Positions 28,440 through 35,768 of a DNA stretch of 64,000 nt are shown here, one piece after another. Within the stretch, counting starts at the first letter, position 1, and each line of letters opens with the position of its first letter. The position numbers and the translations under genes were made by a program. Below the pieces are notes generated by a model. That model was not told the origin of the DNA. It worked only from the letters and a program-made list of their open reading frames with translations, and made no database searches. The stretch is taken from positions 372,001 to 436,000 of the forward strand of contig NZ_JAKLTQ010000001.1 in assembly GCF_022012395.1 (NCBI RefSeq). The letters are read 5' to 3'. This DNA is from Arthrobacter hankyongi. Its GTDB lineage: Bacteria > Actinomycetota > Actinomycetes > Actinomycetales > Micrococcaceae.

Positions 28440-28799
28440 GTGACCGAGAGCCATTCCCCCTCCTCCAGCCGTGATTCCGCCACCCGGAAGCTGCCCCTGC
28501 GGATGCTCCACGACCGCATCCTGGTCTCGCCGGACAAGGACGCCAGCGAGCGCCGCTCGGCCTCGGGCATCGTCATTCCGGCCACAGCGGTGATCGGCAA
28601 GCGGCTGTCGTGGGCCGACGTCGTCGCTGCGGGTCCGAACGTGCGTCAGGTAGGCGTGGGCGACCGCGTGTTGTACGACCCGGAGGACCGCGCCGAGGTG
28701 GAGGTCAACTCCAAGGAGTACATCCTGCTGCGCGAACGCGACGTGCACGCGGTGGCCCAGCCCGAAACCACCGAGAGCGGCACTGGTCTCTACCTCTGA
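28440..28799 (+). CDS. GroES-like co-chaperonin family protein
   Basis: A 119-residue protein with a GroES beta-barrel (Cpn10): LRMLHDRILVSPDKDASERR, SASGIVIPATAV, VVAAGPNVRQVGVGDRVLYDPED, and YILLRERDVHAV. The hydrophobic GIVI tripeptide expected at the mobile loop is kept. Compared with housekeeping GroES it has ~20 extra residues at the N-terminus, a TAVIGKRLSWADV stretch in place of the usual loop exit, and a short C-terminal tail. No groEL is adjacent. I take it as a paralogue, not the main GroES; whether it binds a chaperonin is unknown. Confidence 0.85.
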   Translation: MTESHSPSSSRDSATRKLPLRMLHDRILVSPDKDASERRSASGIVIPATAVIGKRLSWADVVAAGPNVRQVGVGDRVLYDPEDRAEVEVNSKEYILLRERDVHAVAQPETTESGTGLYL

Positions 28800-28997
28800 G
28801 CGCCGCTGCGCTTGCGGCCGCCGGCGGGGCCTGGAAATTGTTCCCTAGTTGTTATCCAATCGCGATCTAAAGCGGCTGTTCCGCAACATGGCGAACACAA
28901 ACCGCGGGTAACATGATCCGCACCGGTGACAAGGGTCACAGGCACGTCAGCATCTGCCGAAATCCGGCAGACACCTCACGCGGTGGAGGTTCAGAAC

Positions 28998-30323
28998 TTG
29001 AGATCAAGGCCGAAGCTAGCCCCGTTACCCCGCTTGTTCGCAGCGCTCGTCACGCTTTTTGCAGTTCTACTTCTGTCCGCGCCGGGTGCACTTGCCCTGG
29101 CACCGGCCACATCCTCCCCCAGCCCGTCGACCAGCTCGCCTGAGGCGTACCCGAACACCATCAATGGCGTGCTGCGCAATAATGGCCAACCGGTTCCCGG
29201 CGTCACCATCCGGGCCACCGGCGAGGGGTTCAGCGGCGAGACCGTGACCTCCGCCTCGGGTGCCTGGACCATCGGGGTTCCGGTCCAGGGAACGTACCAG
29301 GTGGAACTGATCGAGAGCACGCTGCCCCAAGGCGTGGCATTGGCCCCGGGAGCGCAGAATCCCCGCACCGTGACGTTCGCCAACACCTCCAACGCCGGCG
29401 CCATCTTCCCGCTGGGCGAGGGCATCAAGGTGCAGGGGGCGAACTTCGGCGAGCAGCTCATCGAGCGCTTGGTAGCGGGGCTGAGCTTCGGTCTGCTGCT
29501 GGCGCTGGCCGCCGTCGGGCTGTCGCTGATCTTCGGCACCACCGGACTGACGAACTTTGCGCACGGCGAGATGGTGACCCTTGGCGCGGTGCTGATGTTC
29601 TTCCTGGCCGGCCTGGGCCTGCCGGCCTGGCTTGCTGCCGTGCTGGCAGTCATCGGCGGCGGCGTTTCCGGCTATGTGCAGGATGCCGGACTGTGGCGTC
29701 CGCTGCGCCGGCGCGGCACCGGGCTGGTCCCCATGATGATCGTGAGCATCGGCCTGGCCCTGGCCGCGCGGTACACCATCCAGCTGTTCTTCGGCGGCGG
29801 CACCCAGCAGCTGCCGGGGGCGCAGGGCCCCCAGATCACACTGGGCCCGGTGTCCATCGCGCAGACCACCTTGCTGTCCCTGGTCATCAGTGCGGTGGTG
29901 ATCGGGCTGCTGGGCTTCCTGCTGCTGCGCACCAGGCTCGGCAAGGCCACCCGCGCCGTCGCGGACAATCCCGCATTGGCCTCGGCCTCCGGCATCGACG
30001 TCGACCGCGTCATCCGCATCGTCTGGACCGTCGGCGGCCTGCTGGCGGCCCTGGGCGGCATCCTCTGGGCCTACTACCGGCCGGGGGTCTCCTTCAACAT
30101 GGGCCAGCAGGTCCTGCTGCTGATGTTCGCCGGCGTGACCCTGGGCGGGCTCGGCACCGTGTTCGGTGCACTGGTCGGCTCCGTGATCGTGGGCATCCTG
30201 GTCGAGATCTCGACGCTGTGGCTGGAGGCCGACCTGAAGTTCGTCGGAGCGCTGTTGATCATGATCATCGTCCTGCTGTTCCGGCCCCAGGGCATCCTGG
30301 GCCGTAAAGAGCGCGTGGGTTAG
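28998..30323 (+). CDS. livH: branched-chain amino acid ABC permease (LivH) with extra secreted N-terminal domain
   Basis: A 441-residue fusion. Residues 1-30 are a signal-like segment (PRLFAALVTLFAVLLLSAPGALA). Residues ~45-120 form a carboxypeptidase-regulatory-like beta domain (INGVLRNNGQPVPGVTIRAT, FSGETVTSASGAWTIGVPV, GTYQVELIE). From ~150 on it is a normal LivH permease: LAAVGLSLIFGTTGLTNFAHGE-type helix, then GLVPMMIVSIGLAL, TRAVADNPALASASGID (the EAA-like cytoplasmic loop) and LFRPQGILG. The TTG at 28998 is chosen since GGAGG lies seven bases upstream; GTG at 28926 has none. First gene of livHMGF. The extra domain would face outside. Confidence 0.9.
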   Translation: MRSRPKLAPLPRLFAALVTLFAVLLLSAPGALALAPATSSPSPSTSSPEAYPNTINGVLRNNGQPVPGVTIRATGEGFSGETVTSASGAWTIGVPVQGTYQVELIESTLPQGVALAPGAQNPRTVTFANTSNAGAIFPLGEGIKVQGANFGEQLIERLVAGLSFGLLLALAAVGLSLIFGTTGLTNFAHGEMVTLGAVLMFFLAGLGLPAWLAAVLAVIGGGVSGYVQDAGLWRPLRRRGTGLVPMMIVSIGLALAARYTIQLFFGGGTQQLPGAQGPQITLGPVSIAQTTLLSLVISAVVIGLLGFLLLRTRLGKATRAVADNPALASASGIDVDRVIRIVWTVGGLLAALGGILWAYYRPGVSFNMGQQVLLLMFAGVTLGGLGTVFGALVGSVIVGILVEISTLWLEADLKFVGALLIMIIVLLFRPQGILGRKERVG

Positions 30324-30335
30324 GAAGGAAGGTAC

Positions 30336-31316
30336 ATGGACTTTCTGAACATTCTCAGCGGGGCCCTGGGCGAGATCATCAGCCCGACCACCGCCGCCTA
30401 CGCGCTGGGGGCCCTGGGCTTGGCCGTGCACTTCGGCTACACGGGCCTGCTGAACTTCGGCCAGGCCGGCTTTATGGCCATGGGCGCCTATGGGCTGGCC
30501 ATCTCCACCCTCACCTTCAACGCTCCGTTCTGGGTAGGTGTGCTGGTCGGCCTGGTCTTGTCGGTCCTTTTCGCCTTCCTGCTCGGCATCCCCACACTGC
30601 GGCTGCGGGCGGACTATCTGGCCATCGTGACGATCGCCGCCGCCGAGATCATCAGGTACGTGGTGACCACCAACCGGCTAACCGACATCACCGGCTCAGC
30701 CGGCGGCCTCAACGGCTTCACGAACGGCTTCTACGCCCTGAACCCGTTCCCCGAAGGCAGGTACAACCTGCTCTTCGTGACGCTGAGCTACCGTGATCTC
30801 TGGGTGCGGGTCGCGGCCTGGGCGCTGGTTGCATTGTGCTGTGTCCTGGTCTGGCTGCTGATGCGCAGCCCGTGGGGTCGCGTGCTCAAAGGGATCCGCG
30901 AAGACGAGAACGCCGTGCGGTCCCTCGGCAAGAACGTCTACTCCTACAAGATGCAGTCGCTCGTCATCGGCGGCATGTTCGGTGCCCTCGCCGGCATCCT
31001 GTTCACCCTGCCGCGCAGTTCGGTCCAGCCAGCCAACTACGGCACGGAGCTGACCTTCTTCCTGTGGACCTGCCTGCTGCTCGGCGGAGCTGCCACAGTC
31101 CTCGGGCCCGTGCTGGGCGCCATGATGTTCTGGGTGGTCCTGTCGCTCACCCAGGGCCTGCTCTTCGGCGCCATCGAGGCGGGGTACATCACCTTCATCA
31201 CCACCACCCAGGCCGGGCAGCTGCGCTTCATCATGGTCGGCGTCGCGCTCATGTTGCTGATGATCTTCCGGCCGCAAGGCGTCTTGGGCAACAAAAAGGA
31301 GATGGCGTTCACATGA
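30336..31316 (+). CDS. livM: branched-chain amino acid ABC permease (LivM)
   Basis: A 326-residue second permease of the same importer. LGALGLAVHFGYTGLLNFGQAGFMAMGAYG is split here as the LNFGQAGF core motif shared by LivH/LivM. The coupling loop reads SPWGRVLKGIREDENAVRSLGKNVYSYK, which contacts the ATPases. The protein ends with IFRPQGVLGNKK, the standard Liv C-terminus. The ATG at 30336 follows AGGAAGG; it starts 12 bases after livH and overlaps livG by four bases (ATGA). Confidence 0.94.
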   Translation: MDFLNILSGALGEIISPTTAAYALGALGLAVHFGYTGLLNFGQAGFMAMGAYGLAISTLTFNAPFWVGVLVGLVLSVLFAFLLGIPTLRLRADYLAIVTIAAAEIIRYVVTTNRLTDITGSAGGLNGFTNGFYALNPFPEGRYNLLFVTLSYRDLWVRVAAWALVALCCVLVWLLMRSPWGRVLKGIREDENAVRSLGKNVYSYKMQSLVIGGMFGALAGILFTLPRSSVQPANYGTELTFFLWTCLLLGGAATVLGPVLGAMMFWVVLSLTQGLLFGAIEAGYITFITTTQAGQLRFIMVGVALMLLMIFRPQGVLGNKKEMAFT

Positions 31317-32323
31317 GCGACGGCACCGGCGCCCCGGAGACGGGCGACTACATGACGGACACCCGCCCCATCGCCCAAGGCGAGGCCGGGCCCGGCTGCC
31401 GGAAGCGGGACCCGATCGTGGTGGCCAAGCAGGTGACCCGCCGCTTCGGCGGCATCAATGCCGTAGACGTGGACTATCTGGAGATCCCCCGGCACAAGAT
31501 CACCGCCCTGATCGGCCCCAACGGCGCCGGCAAGACCACCTTCTTCAACCTGCTCACCGGATTCGACCAGCCCAACAGCGGGGAATGGACCTTCGACGGC
31601 CACCCGCTCTCCGGGGTCTCCTCCTACAAGGTGGCACGCATGGGCATGATCCGCACCTTCCAGCTCACCAAGGTGATGGGCAAGCTCACGGTCCTGGAGA
31701 ATATGCGTCTGGGCGCCGCCGACCAGCCCGGCGAAAGGCTGTTCAAGGCCCTGTTCAGGAACCTCTGGGGCGGACGGGAACGGGAGATCACCGAGCAGGC
31801 CAATGTCCTGCTGCAGAAGTTCAAGCTGGACACGAAGCGGGACGACTATGCGGCCTCGCTGTCCGGCGGCCAGCGCAAGCTGCTGGAGATGGCCCGGTCC
31901 TTGATGGCCCGGCCCAAGCTGGTCATGCTGGACGAGCCGATGGCGGGCGTCAACCCGGCACTGACCCAGTCGCTGCTGGAACACATCAAGAACCTCAAGG
32001 CCGAAGGCATGTCGGTGCTCTTCGTCGAGCACGACATGCAGATGGTCCGCTACATCGCCGACTGGGTGGTGGTGATGGCCGAGGGCAAGGTCGTGGCCGA
32101 GGGCCCGCCGGCGGAAGTCATGAAGGACCAGGCCGTCATCGACGCTTACCTGGGCGCCCACCACGACGTCGACCTCGGCGAGACCGAAGGCGTGCAGGCA
32201 CTCGAAGCGGAACTGGCCCGGGACGACGAATCGGTGGTCGGCACCGAAGACGAAGGAATCATCGGCCAGCACCTCACCGAGCAGGACGGCCGCGCAGAGG
32301 ACAGCGGAAAGGACGAGGGATGA
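31313..32323 (+). CDS. livG: branched-chain amino acid ABC ATPase (LivG)
   Basis: A 336-residue nucleotide-binding subunit. Walker A is GPNGAGKTTFFNLLTGF, the signature LSGGQRKLLEMARSLM, and Walker B LVMLDEPMAGVNP, followed by the switch His in FVEHDMQMV. About 38 extra N-terminal residues and a ~60-residue acidic C-terminal tail (ELARDDESVVGTEDEG) make it longer than the usual 255-260 residues. Overlap with both livM and livF by four bases supports coupled translation. Confidence 0.94.
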   Translation: MSDGTGAPETGDYMTDTRPIAQGEAGPGCRKRDPIVVAKQVTRRFGGINAVDVDYLEIPRHKITALIGPNGAGKTTFFNLLTGFDQPNSGEWTFDGHPLSGVSSYKVARMGMIRTFQLTKVMGKLTVLENMRLGAADQPGERLFKALFRNLWGGREREITEQANVLLQKFKLDTKRDDYAASLSGGQRKLLEMARSLMARPKLVMLDEPMAGVNPALTQSLLEHIKNLKAEGMSVLFVEHDMQMVRYIADWVVVMAEGKVVAEGPPAEVMKDQAVIDAYLGAHHDVDLGETEGVQALEAELARDDESVVGTEDEGIIGQHLTEQDGRAEDSGKDEG

Positions 32324-33087
32324 GCACAGCAGCGACCGGACCCGCAGCGGCGGAGGCGGGAACCGAGTCCGTCGTCAAGGTGACGGACCTGGTGGCCGGC
32401 TACCTGCCCGGGGTCAACATCCTCAACGGCTGCAGCATCGAGGCGCGCCAGGGCGAGCTGATCGGTATCATCGGCCCCAACGGGGCCGGCAAGTCCACGC
32501 TGCTGAAGGCCATGTTCGGCCTGGTGAAAGTCCATTCCGGTTCCGTGGTGGTCCGCGGCCAGGATCTGACCGGGCTCAAGGCCAACAAGCTGGTCAGCCG
32601 CGGCCTCGGGTTCGTGCCGCAGACCAACAATGTCTTCTCGACGCTGACCATCGAAGAGAACCTGCAGATGGGCATGTTCCAGCGGCCGAAGGATTTCAAG
32701 GAACGCTATGACTTCGTCACCGGACTGTTCCCGGAGCTGGGCAGGCGCCGGCTGCAGCGGGCCGGTTCGCTCTCCGGCGGCGAACGCCAGATGGTGGCCA
32801 TGGGCCGGGCGCTGATGATGGAACCGGCCGTGCTGCTGCTGGACGAGCCCTCCGCGGGCCTGTCCCCCGTGCGGCAGGACGAAACCTTCCTGCGGGTCCA
32901 CGAGATCAACCGGGCCGGGGTCTCGGTGATCATGGTCGAGCAGAACGCCCGCCGCTGCCTGCAGATCTGTGACCGCGGCTATGTGCTCGACCAGGGCCGG
33001 GACGCCTACACCGGCACCGGGCGCCAGCTGCTGAAGGACCCGAAGGTGATCGCGCTGTACCTCGGGACCCTGGCAGACTCCGCCTAA
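32320..33087 (+). CDS. livF: branched-chain amino acid ABC ATPase (LivF)
   Basis: A 255-residue second nucleotide-binding subunit. Walker A IGPNGAGKSTLLKAMFG, Q-loop FVPQTNNVFSTLT, signature SLSGGERQMVAMGRALM, and Walker B VLLLDEPSAGLSP followed by the VEQNARR His-less switch typical of LivF. It completes the livHMGF series; the matching periplasmic-type binding protein gene (livK) lies just after it on the other strand. Two hairpins separate them. Confidence 0.94.
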   Translation: MSTAATGPAAAEAGTESVVKVTDLVAGYLPGVNILNGCSIEARQGELIGIIGPNGAGKSTLLKAMFGLVKVHSGSVVVRGQDLTGLKANKLVSRGLGFVPQTNNVFSTLTIEENLQMGMFQRPKDFKERYDFVTGLFPELGRRRLQRAGSLSGGERQMVAMGRALMMEPAVLLLDEPSAGLSPVRQDETFLRVHEINRAGVSVIMVEQNARRCLQICDRGYVLDQGRDAYTGTGRQLLKDPKVIALYLGTLADSA

Positions 33088-33110
33088 GCTCGTCCCGCCC
33101 CTCTCCCCGC

Positions 33111-33172
33111 CAACTTGGGCGGGATAGTTGCTGTTTTCGAGGCGCAGAACAGCACCTATCCCGCCCAAGTTG
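33111..33172. terminator. long REP-like hairpin between livF and livK (element B)
   Basis: CAACTTGGGCGGGATAG (33111-33127) pairs perfectly with 33156-33172. After one mismatch an inner stem TGCTGTT/AACAGCA (33129-33135, 33148-33154) closes a 12-base loop. It aligns with element A at 2812-2873, also between convergent genes. Confidence 0.8.
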
Positions 33173-33204
33173 CGTGGTGAGAGCAGCTATTCCTCGGCTT
33201 AACG

Positions 33205-33237
33205 CAGCAGGCCCCCGCTGGTGGCGGAGGCCTGCTG
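33205..33237 (-). terminator. second hairpin between livF and livK
   Basis: CAGCAGGCCCCCGC (33205-33218) pairs with 33224-33237 with one mismatch, 31 bases past the livK stop. Likely the livK terminator. Confidence 0.65.
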
Positions 33238-33268
33238 GGTCAGTGCGAGTGACGGGAGGAAAGATTGT

Positions 33269-34642
33269 TTAGAGCTTGCCGAACTCTTCGCGGATGGGCT
33301 TCGGCACGTTGTTGGCGTCGTACTTGTAGATGCCGATGTACGCCTCGGTCGGGTCACCGTTCTTGTCGAAGGTGACAGGACCGGAGATGCCGTCGTAGTC
33401 GATGTCCTTGCCTTCGCGGAGCAGCGTCACGCAGGCGGCGAAGTCGTAGCACTTCTCCCCGTCCTCAGTGACTGCCTGCATCTGCTTGGCGATCGCCTTG
33501 CCGTCGGTGCTGCCGGCGGCTTCAGAAGCCAGCGCCACGATAGTGGTTGCATCGTAGGCCTCGCCGGCGTACGCGTAGTCGGTCAGCTTGGAATCGACGG
33601 TGGCCAGCCGCTTGCGGAACTCGTCCTTGGCGAAGGTGCCCGGGATGGTGCCCTGGGCCCCCTCCATGGTGCCCTTGTCCAGGTCCTTGCTCATGTCCGC
33701 GGTATTGCCGTCCACCAGGAAGAGCTGGTCCGCCTTGATGCCCTTGGCCAGCAGCAGCGGTGCGATGCTCTTGATTTCCTCGAAGGTGATCAGGGCGACG
33801 GCGTCCGGCTTGGCCGCCACAATGGCGTCCACCTGGGAGCCGAACTGGGAGTCGCCGGTGTTGAACATCTCTTCGGCCACCACCTGGCCGCCGGCCTGGG
33901 TGAAGGCCTCCTTGACGTTCTTCTGCAGGCCGGTGCCGTACGGGTCATTGAGCACAATCATGCCCAGCGTCTGGGCGCCGCAGGAGATCATGTAGCTGCC
34001 GAGGGTGCGGCCCTGCAGCACATCGGAAGGCGCGGTGCGGAAGTACAGCCCGTTGTCGTCGTAGGTGGAGAATGCCGGCGAGGTGTTCGCCGCGGAGATC
34101 TGGACGACGCCGGCCTTGGTGATCTGGTCGATGACGTTCATCGACACACTCGAGGAGGCGGCGCCGACAATCGCGTTGACCCCCTGGCTGAGCAGGTTCG
34201 TCACGGACTGGGTGGCGATGTCCGTGGTGGTGTCGCCGGAATCGCGGTGGACCACCGACACGTCCTTGCCCAGGACGCCGCCGGCGGCGTTGATGTCCTT
34301 GATGGCCAGGTTGACAGCGGCGATTTCCGGCGGGCCGAGGTAGGCCAGCGTTCCGGTGGTCGGCAGCAGCGTACCGAACTTCAGCGGGGTGTCCGTGGAG
34401 CCTTTCGACGCCGGCACCTGGTCCGGGTTGCCGGTGGGATGTTCGGTGGACTGGGCCCCCGGGCCGCTGGACGGGCAGGTGAGGCCGGCCGCCGCGCCCG
34501 AAGTGCTGCCGTTGGTGGGAGCGGACGTCCCGCCTCCGCACGCGGATGCGAAGAGCGCTATCCCGAGTCCCAGTGCAGCGAACCTGCCGGCCCGGGCGGA
34601 ATTGCTGCCGCCGGAGGGCACTGCCATGCGTGTCGCAGTCAT
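33269..34642 (-). CDS. livK: branched-chain amino acid ABC substrate-binding lipoprotein
   Basis: A 457-residue lipoprotein that captures the substrate outside the membrane. The N-terminus has a signal helix (FAALGLGIALFASACGGG) with the lipidated Cys, a Ser/Thr/Gly linker, then a type I periplasmic-binding (Leu/Ile/Val) fold: KFGTLLPTTGTLAYLGPPE, NAIVGAASSSVSMNVIDQ, TLGMIVLNDPYGTGLQKNVK, and PVTFDKNGDPTEAYIGIYKY at the end. The ATG at 34642 has GAGGAG eight bases upstream. It faces livHMGF tail to tail, so it is transcribed separately. The ligand could be an amino acid, amide or other small metabolite. Confidence 0.92.
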   Translation of the reverse strand: MTATRMAVPSGGSNSARAGRFAALGLGIALFASACGGGTSAPTNGSTSGAAAGLTCPSSGPGAQSTEHPTGNPDQVPASKGSTDTPLKFGTLLPTTGTLAYLGPPEIAAVNLAIKDINAAGGVLGKDVSVVHRDSGDTTTDIATQSVTNLLSQGVNAIVGAASSSVSMNVIDQITKAGVVQISAANTSPAFSTYDDNGLYFRTAPSDVLQGRTLGSYMISCGAQTLGMIVLNDPYGTGLQKNVKEAFTQAGGQVVAEEMFNTGDSQFGSQVDAIVAAKPDAVALITFEEIKSIAPLLLAKGIKADQLFLVDGNTADMSKDLDKGTMEGAQGTIPGTFAKDEFRKRLATVDSKLTDYAYAGEAYDATTIVALASEAAGSTDGKAIAKQMQAVTEDGEKCYDFAACVTLLREGKDIDYDGISGPVTFDKNGDPTEAYIGIYKYDANNVPKPIREEFGKL

Positions 34643-35039
34643 ATAGCGTTCTCCTCGATCCAAAAGTCGGCCAACACTTGGCTCCGGCCCTCGGGCTGAG
34701 CCGCATACCGTAAAAATGAACCTAGTGCATAATCCGGCGAAAAATAAGGCGTTTGGGTCACATCCTTGTAACGCTCGCCACCGGTCCATTTGCGCAGGTC
34801 CACCGCGAGTTAACCGTTGACGCAGCGGCGCCCTCATGCGGCGTGGAAAGAACCCGGCTGACCGGCTGAAGCCGCCGTCGGGCCACCCGGATTCCACTCC
34901 GGGCAGCGGTTCGAATGCAGGAGACACGCTGCATTATGAACCGCTGCACGCATTACGGCCGGAACGTCGTCGAGGGATGCCGCTTCCCGTCCCGAAAGGT
35001 CGCGTTGCCCGCTCACCGGGGCTCCGCGGGACGGTGTTG
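34643..35039. other. intergenic region between livK and the tRNA
   Basis: 397 bases without a credible gene. The part at 34690-34790 is relatively AT-rich and should contain the livK promoter; TAGGTT is a weak -10 candidate on the minus strand. The part nearest the tRNA holds nothing I recognise. Confidence 0.5.
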
Positions 35040-35112
35040 TGCCCCAGCAGGGACTCGAACCCTGACTGTGAAGATTTTAAGTCTCCTGCCTCTGCCATTG
35101 GGCTACTGGGGC
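35040..35112 (-). tRNA. tRNA with UAA anticodon (Leu), short variable region
   Basis: 73 bases that fold fully: acceptor GCCCCAG/CTGGGGC, three-pair D stem GCC/GGC with loop containing AATGGCAGA, anticodon stem GGAGA/TCTTC with loop CTTAAAA (anticodon TAA), variable ACAGT, T arm CAGGG-TTCGAGT-CCCTG, discriminator A. CCA is not encoded. The UAA anticodon reads UUA (leucine). Leucine tRNAs normally have a long variable arm, which is missing here, although the D loop resembles those of tRNA-Leu. Confidence 0.88.
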
Positions 35113-35150
35113 CGGACCGCAAGGTCAGTGACAAGCGTACTCGATGCGCC

Positions 35151-35657
35151 CTACAGGTCGTTGAACGGAGCCGCGTAGCGGAAGAGGCCGGCCGGGACAT
35201 CCGCAGCCAGCGGCAGCGCCATAAAATGCCCGCCCCAGGCCGGATCCGGGGCCAGGATGCCCAGTTCGGCGGCCGGGCGGTAGCCGAACCGCGGGTAATA
35301 GCCAGCGTGTCCGAGCAGGACAATCACCCGCTCCCCCAGCTCCGCTGCACGCCGGCTGGTCTCGGCCAAAAGGGCCGCCCCGATCCCACGCCGCTGCCAT
35401 TCGGGGAGCACGGCCAGGGGCCCGAGTCCGAGTGCCGGCTCGCGGCCGATCCAGCCGCGGGTGGTGATGCAATGCCCGACGACCGCGTGGGCCTGCTCGG
35501 CGACGATGGACAGTTCAGGAATGTACTCTTCGGCGGCAAACAACGCGGCCAGCAGCGCCGGCTCGGGCGGGGCCGCGCCGTCCTGGGTGCCGAAGGCCCG
35601 GCCGGCGAGCCGCAGGATGGCTGCCCGGTCGCCGGGGCGTTCGCTTCTGAGTTCCAC
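35151..35657 (-). CDS. GNAT-family N-acetyltransferase
   Basis: A 168-residue acyl-CoA-dependent acetyltransferase, substrate unknown. The acetyl-CoA site is LGLGPLAVLPEWQRRGIGAA, with the R/QxxGxG/A loop as QRRGIGAA; EYIPELSIVAEQAHAVVGHC and GHAGYYPRFGYRPA give it a YhbS-like form. The GTG at 35657 is preferred to an upstream GTG at 35741: the domain begins exactly there, and a promoter (TTGCAT, 17 bases, TGTACT) places the start six bases after the -10 box, so the mRNA is leaderless. The gene is next to the tRNA. Confidence 0.85.
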   Translation of the reverse strand: MELRSERPGDRAAILRLAGRAFGTQDGAAPPEPALLAALFAAEEYIPELSIVAEQAHAVVGHCITTRGWIGREPALGLGPLAVLPEWQRRGIGAALLAETSRRAAELGERVIVLLGHAGYYPRFGYRPAAELGILAPDPAWGGHFMALPLAADVPAGLFRYAAPFNDL

Positions 35658-35663
35658 CGTTGA

Positions 35664-35692
35664 AGTACAGCCGCTGCCGGCCCGGAATGCAA
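35664..35692 (-). promoter_or_regulatory. promoter of the leaderless GNAT gene
   Basis: Minus strand TTGCAT (35692-35687), 17-base spacer, TGTACT (35669-35664), then six bases to the GTG start at 35657. Confidence 0.6.
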
Positions 35693-35768
35693 CGACGGCG
35701 GGGACGGGCGCCGCTGCTGCGGCACCGGTCCCCGCCGTCACGGCGGACTGGGTCCGGACGGGAGCGCG

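Noticed and set aside
34643-35039. Possible integrated-element border next to the tRNA
   Set aside because: No integrase, no repeat of the tRNA 3' end and no change in gene type nearby.
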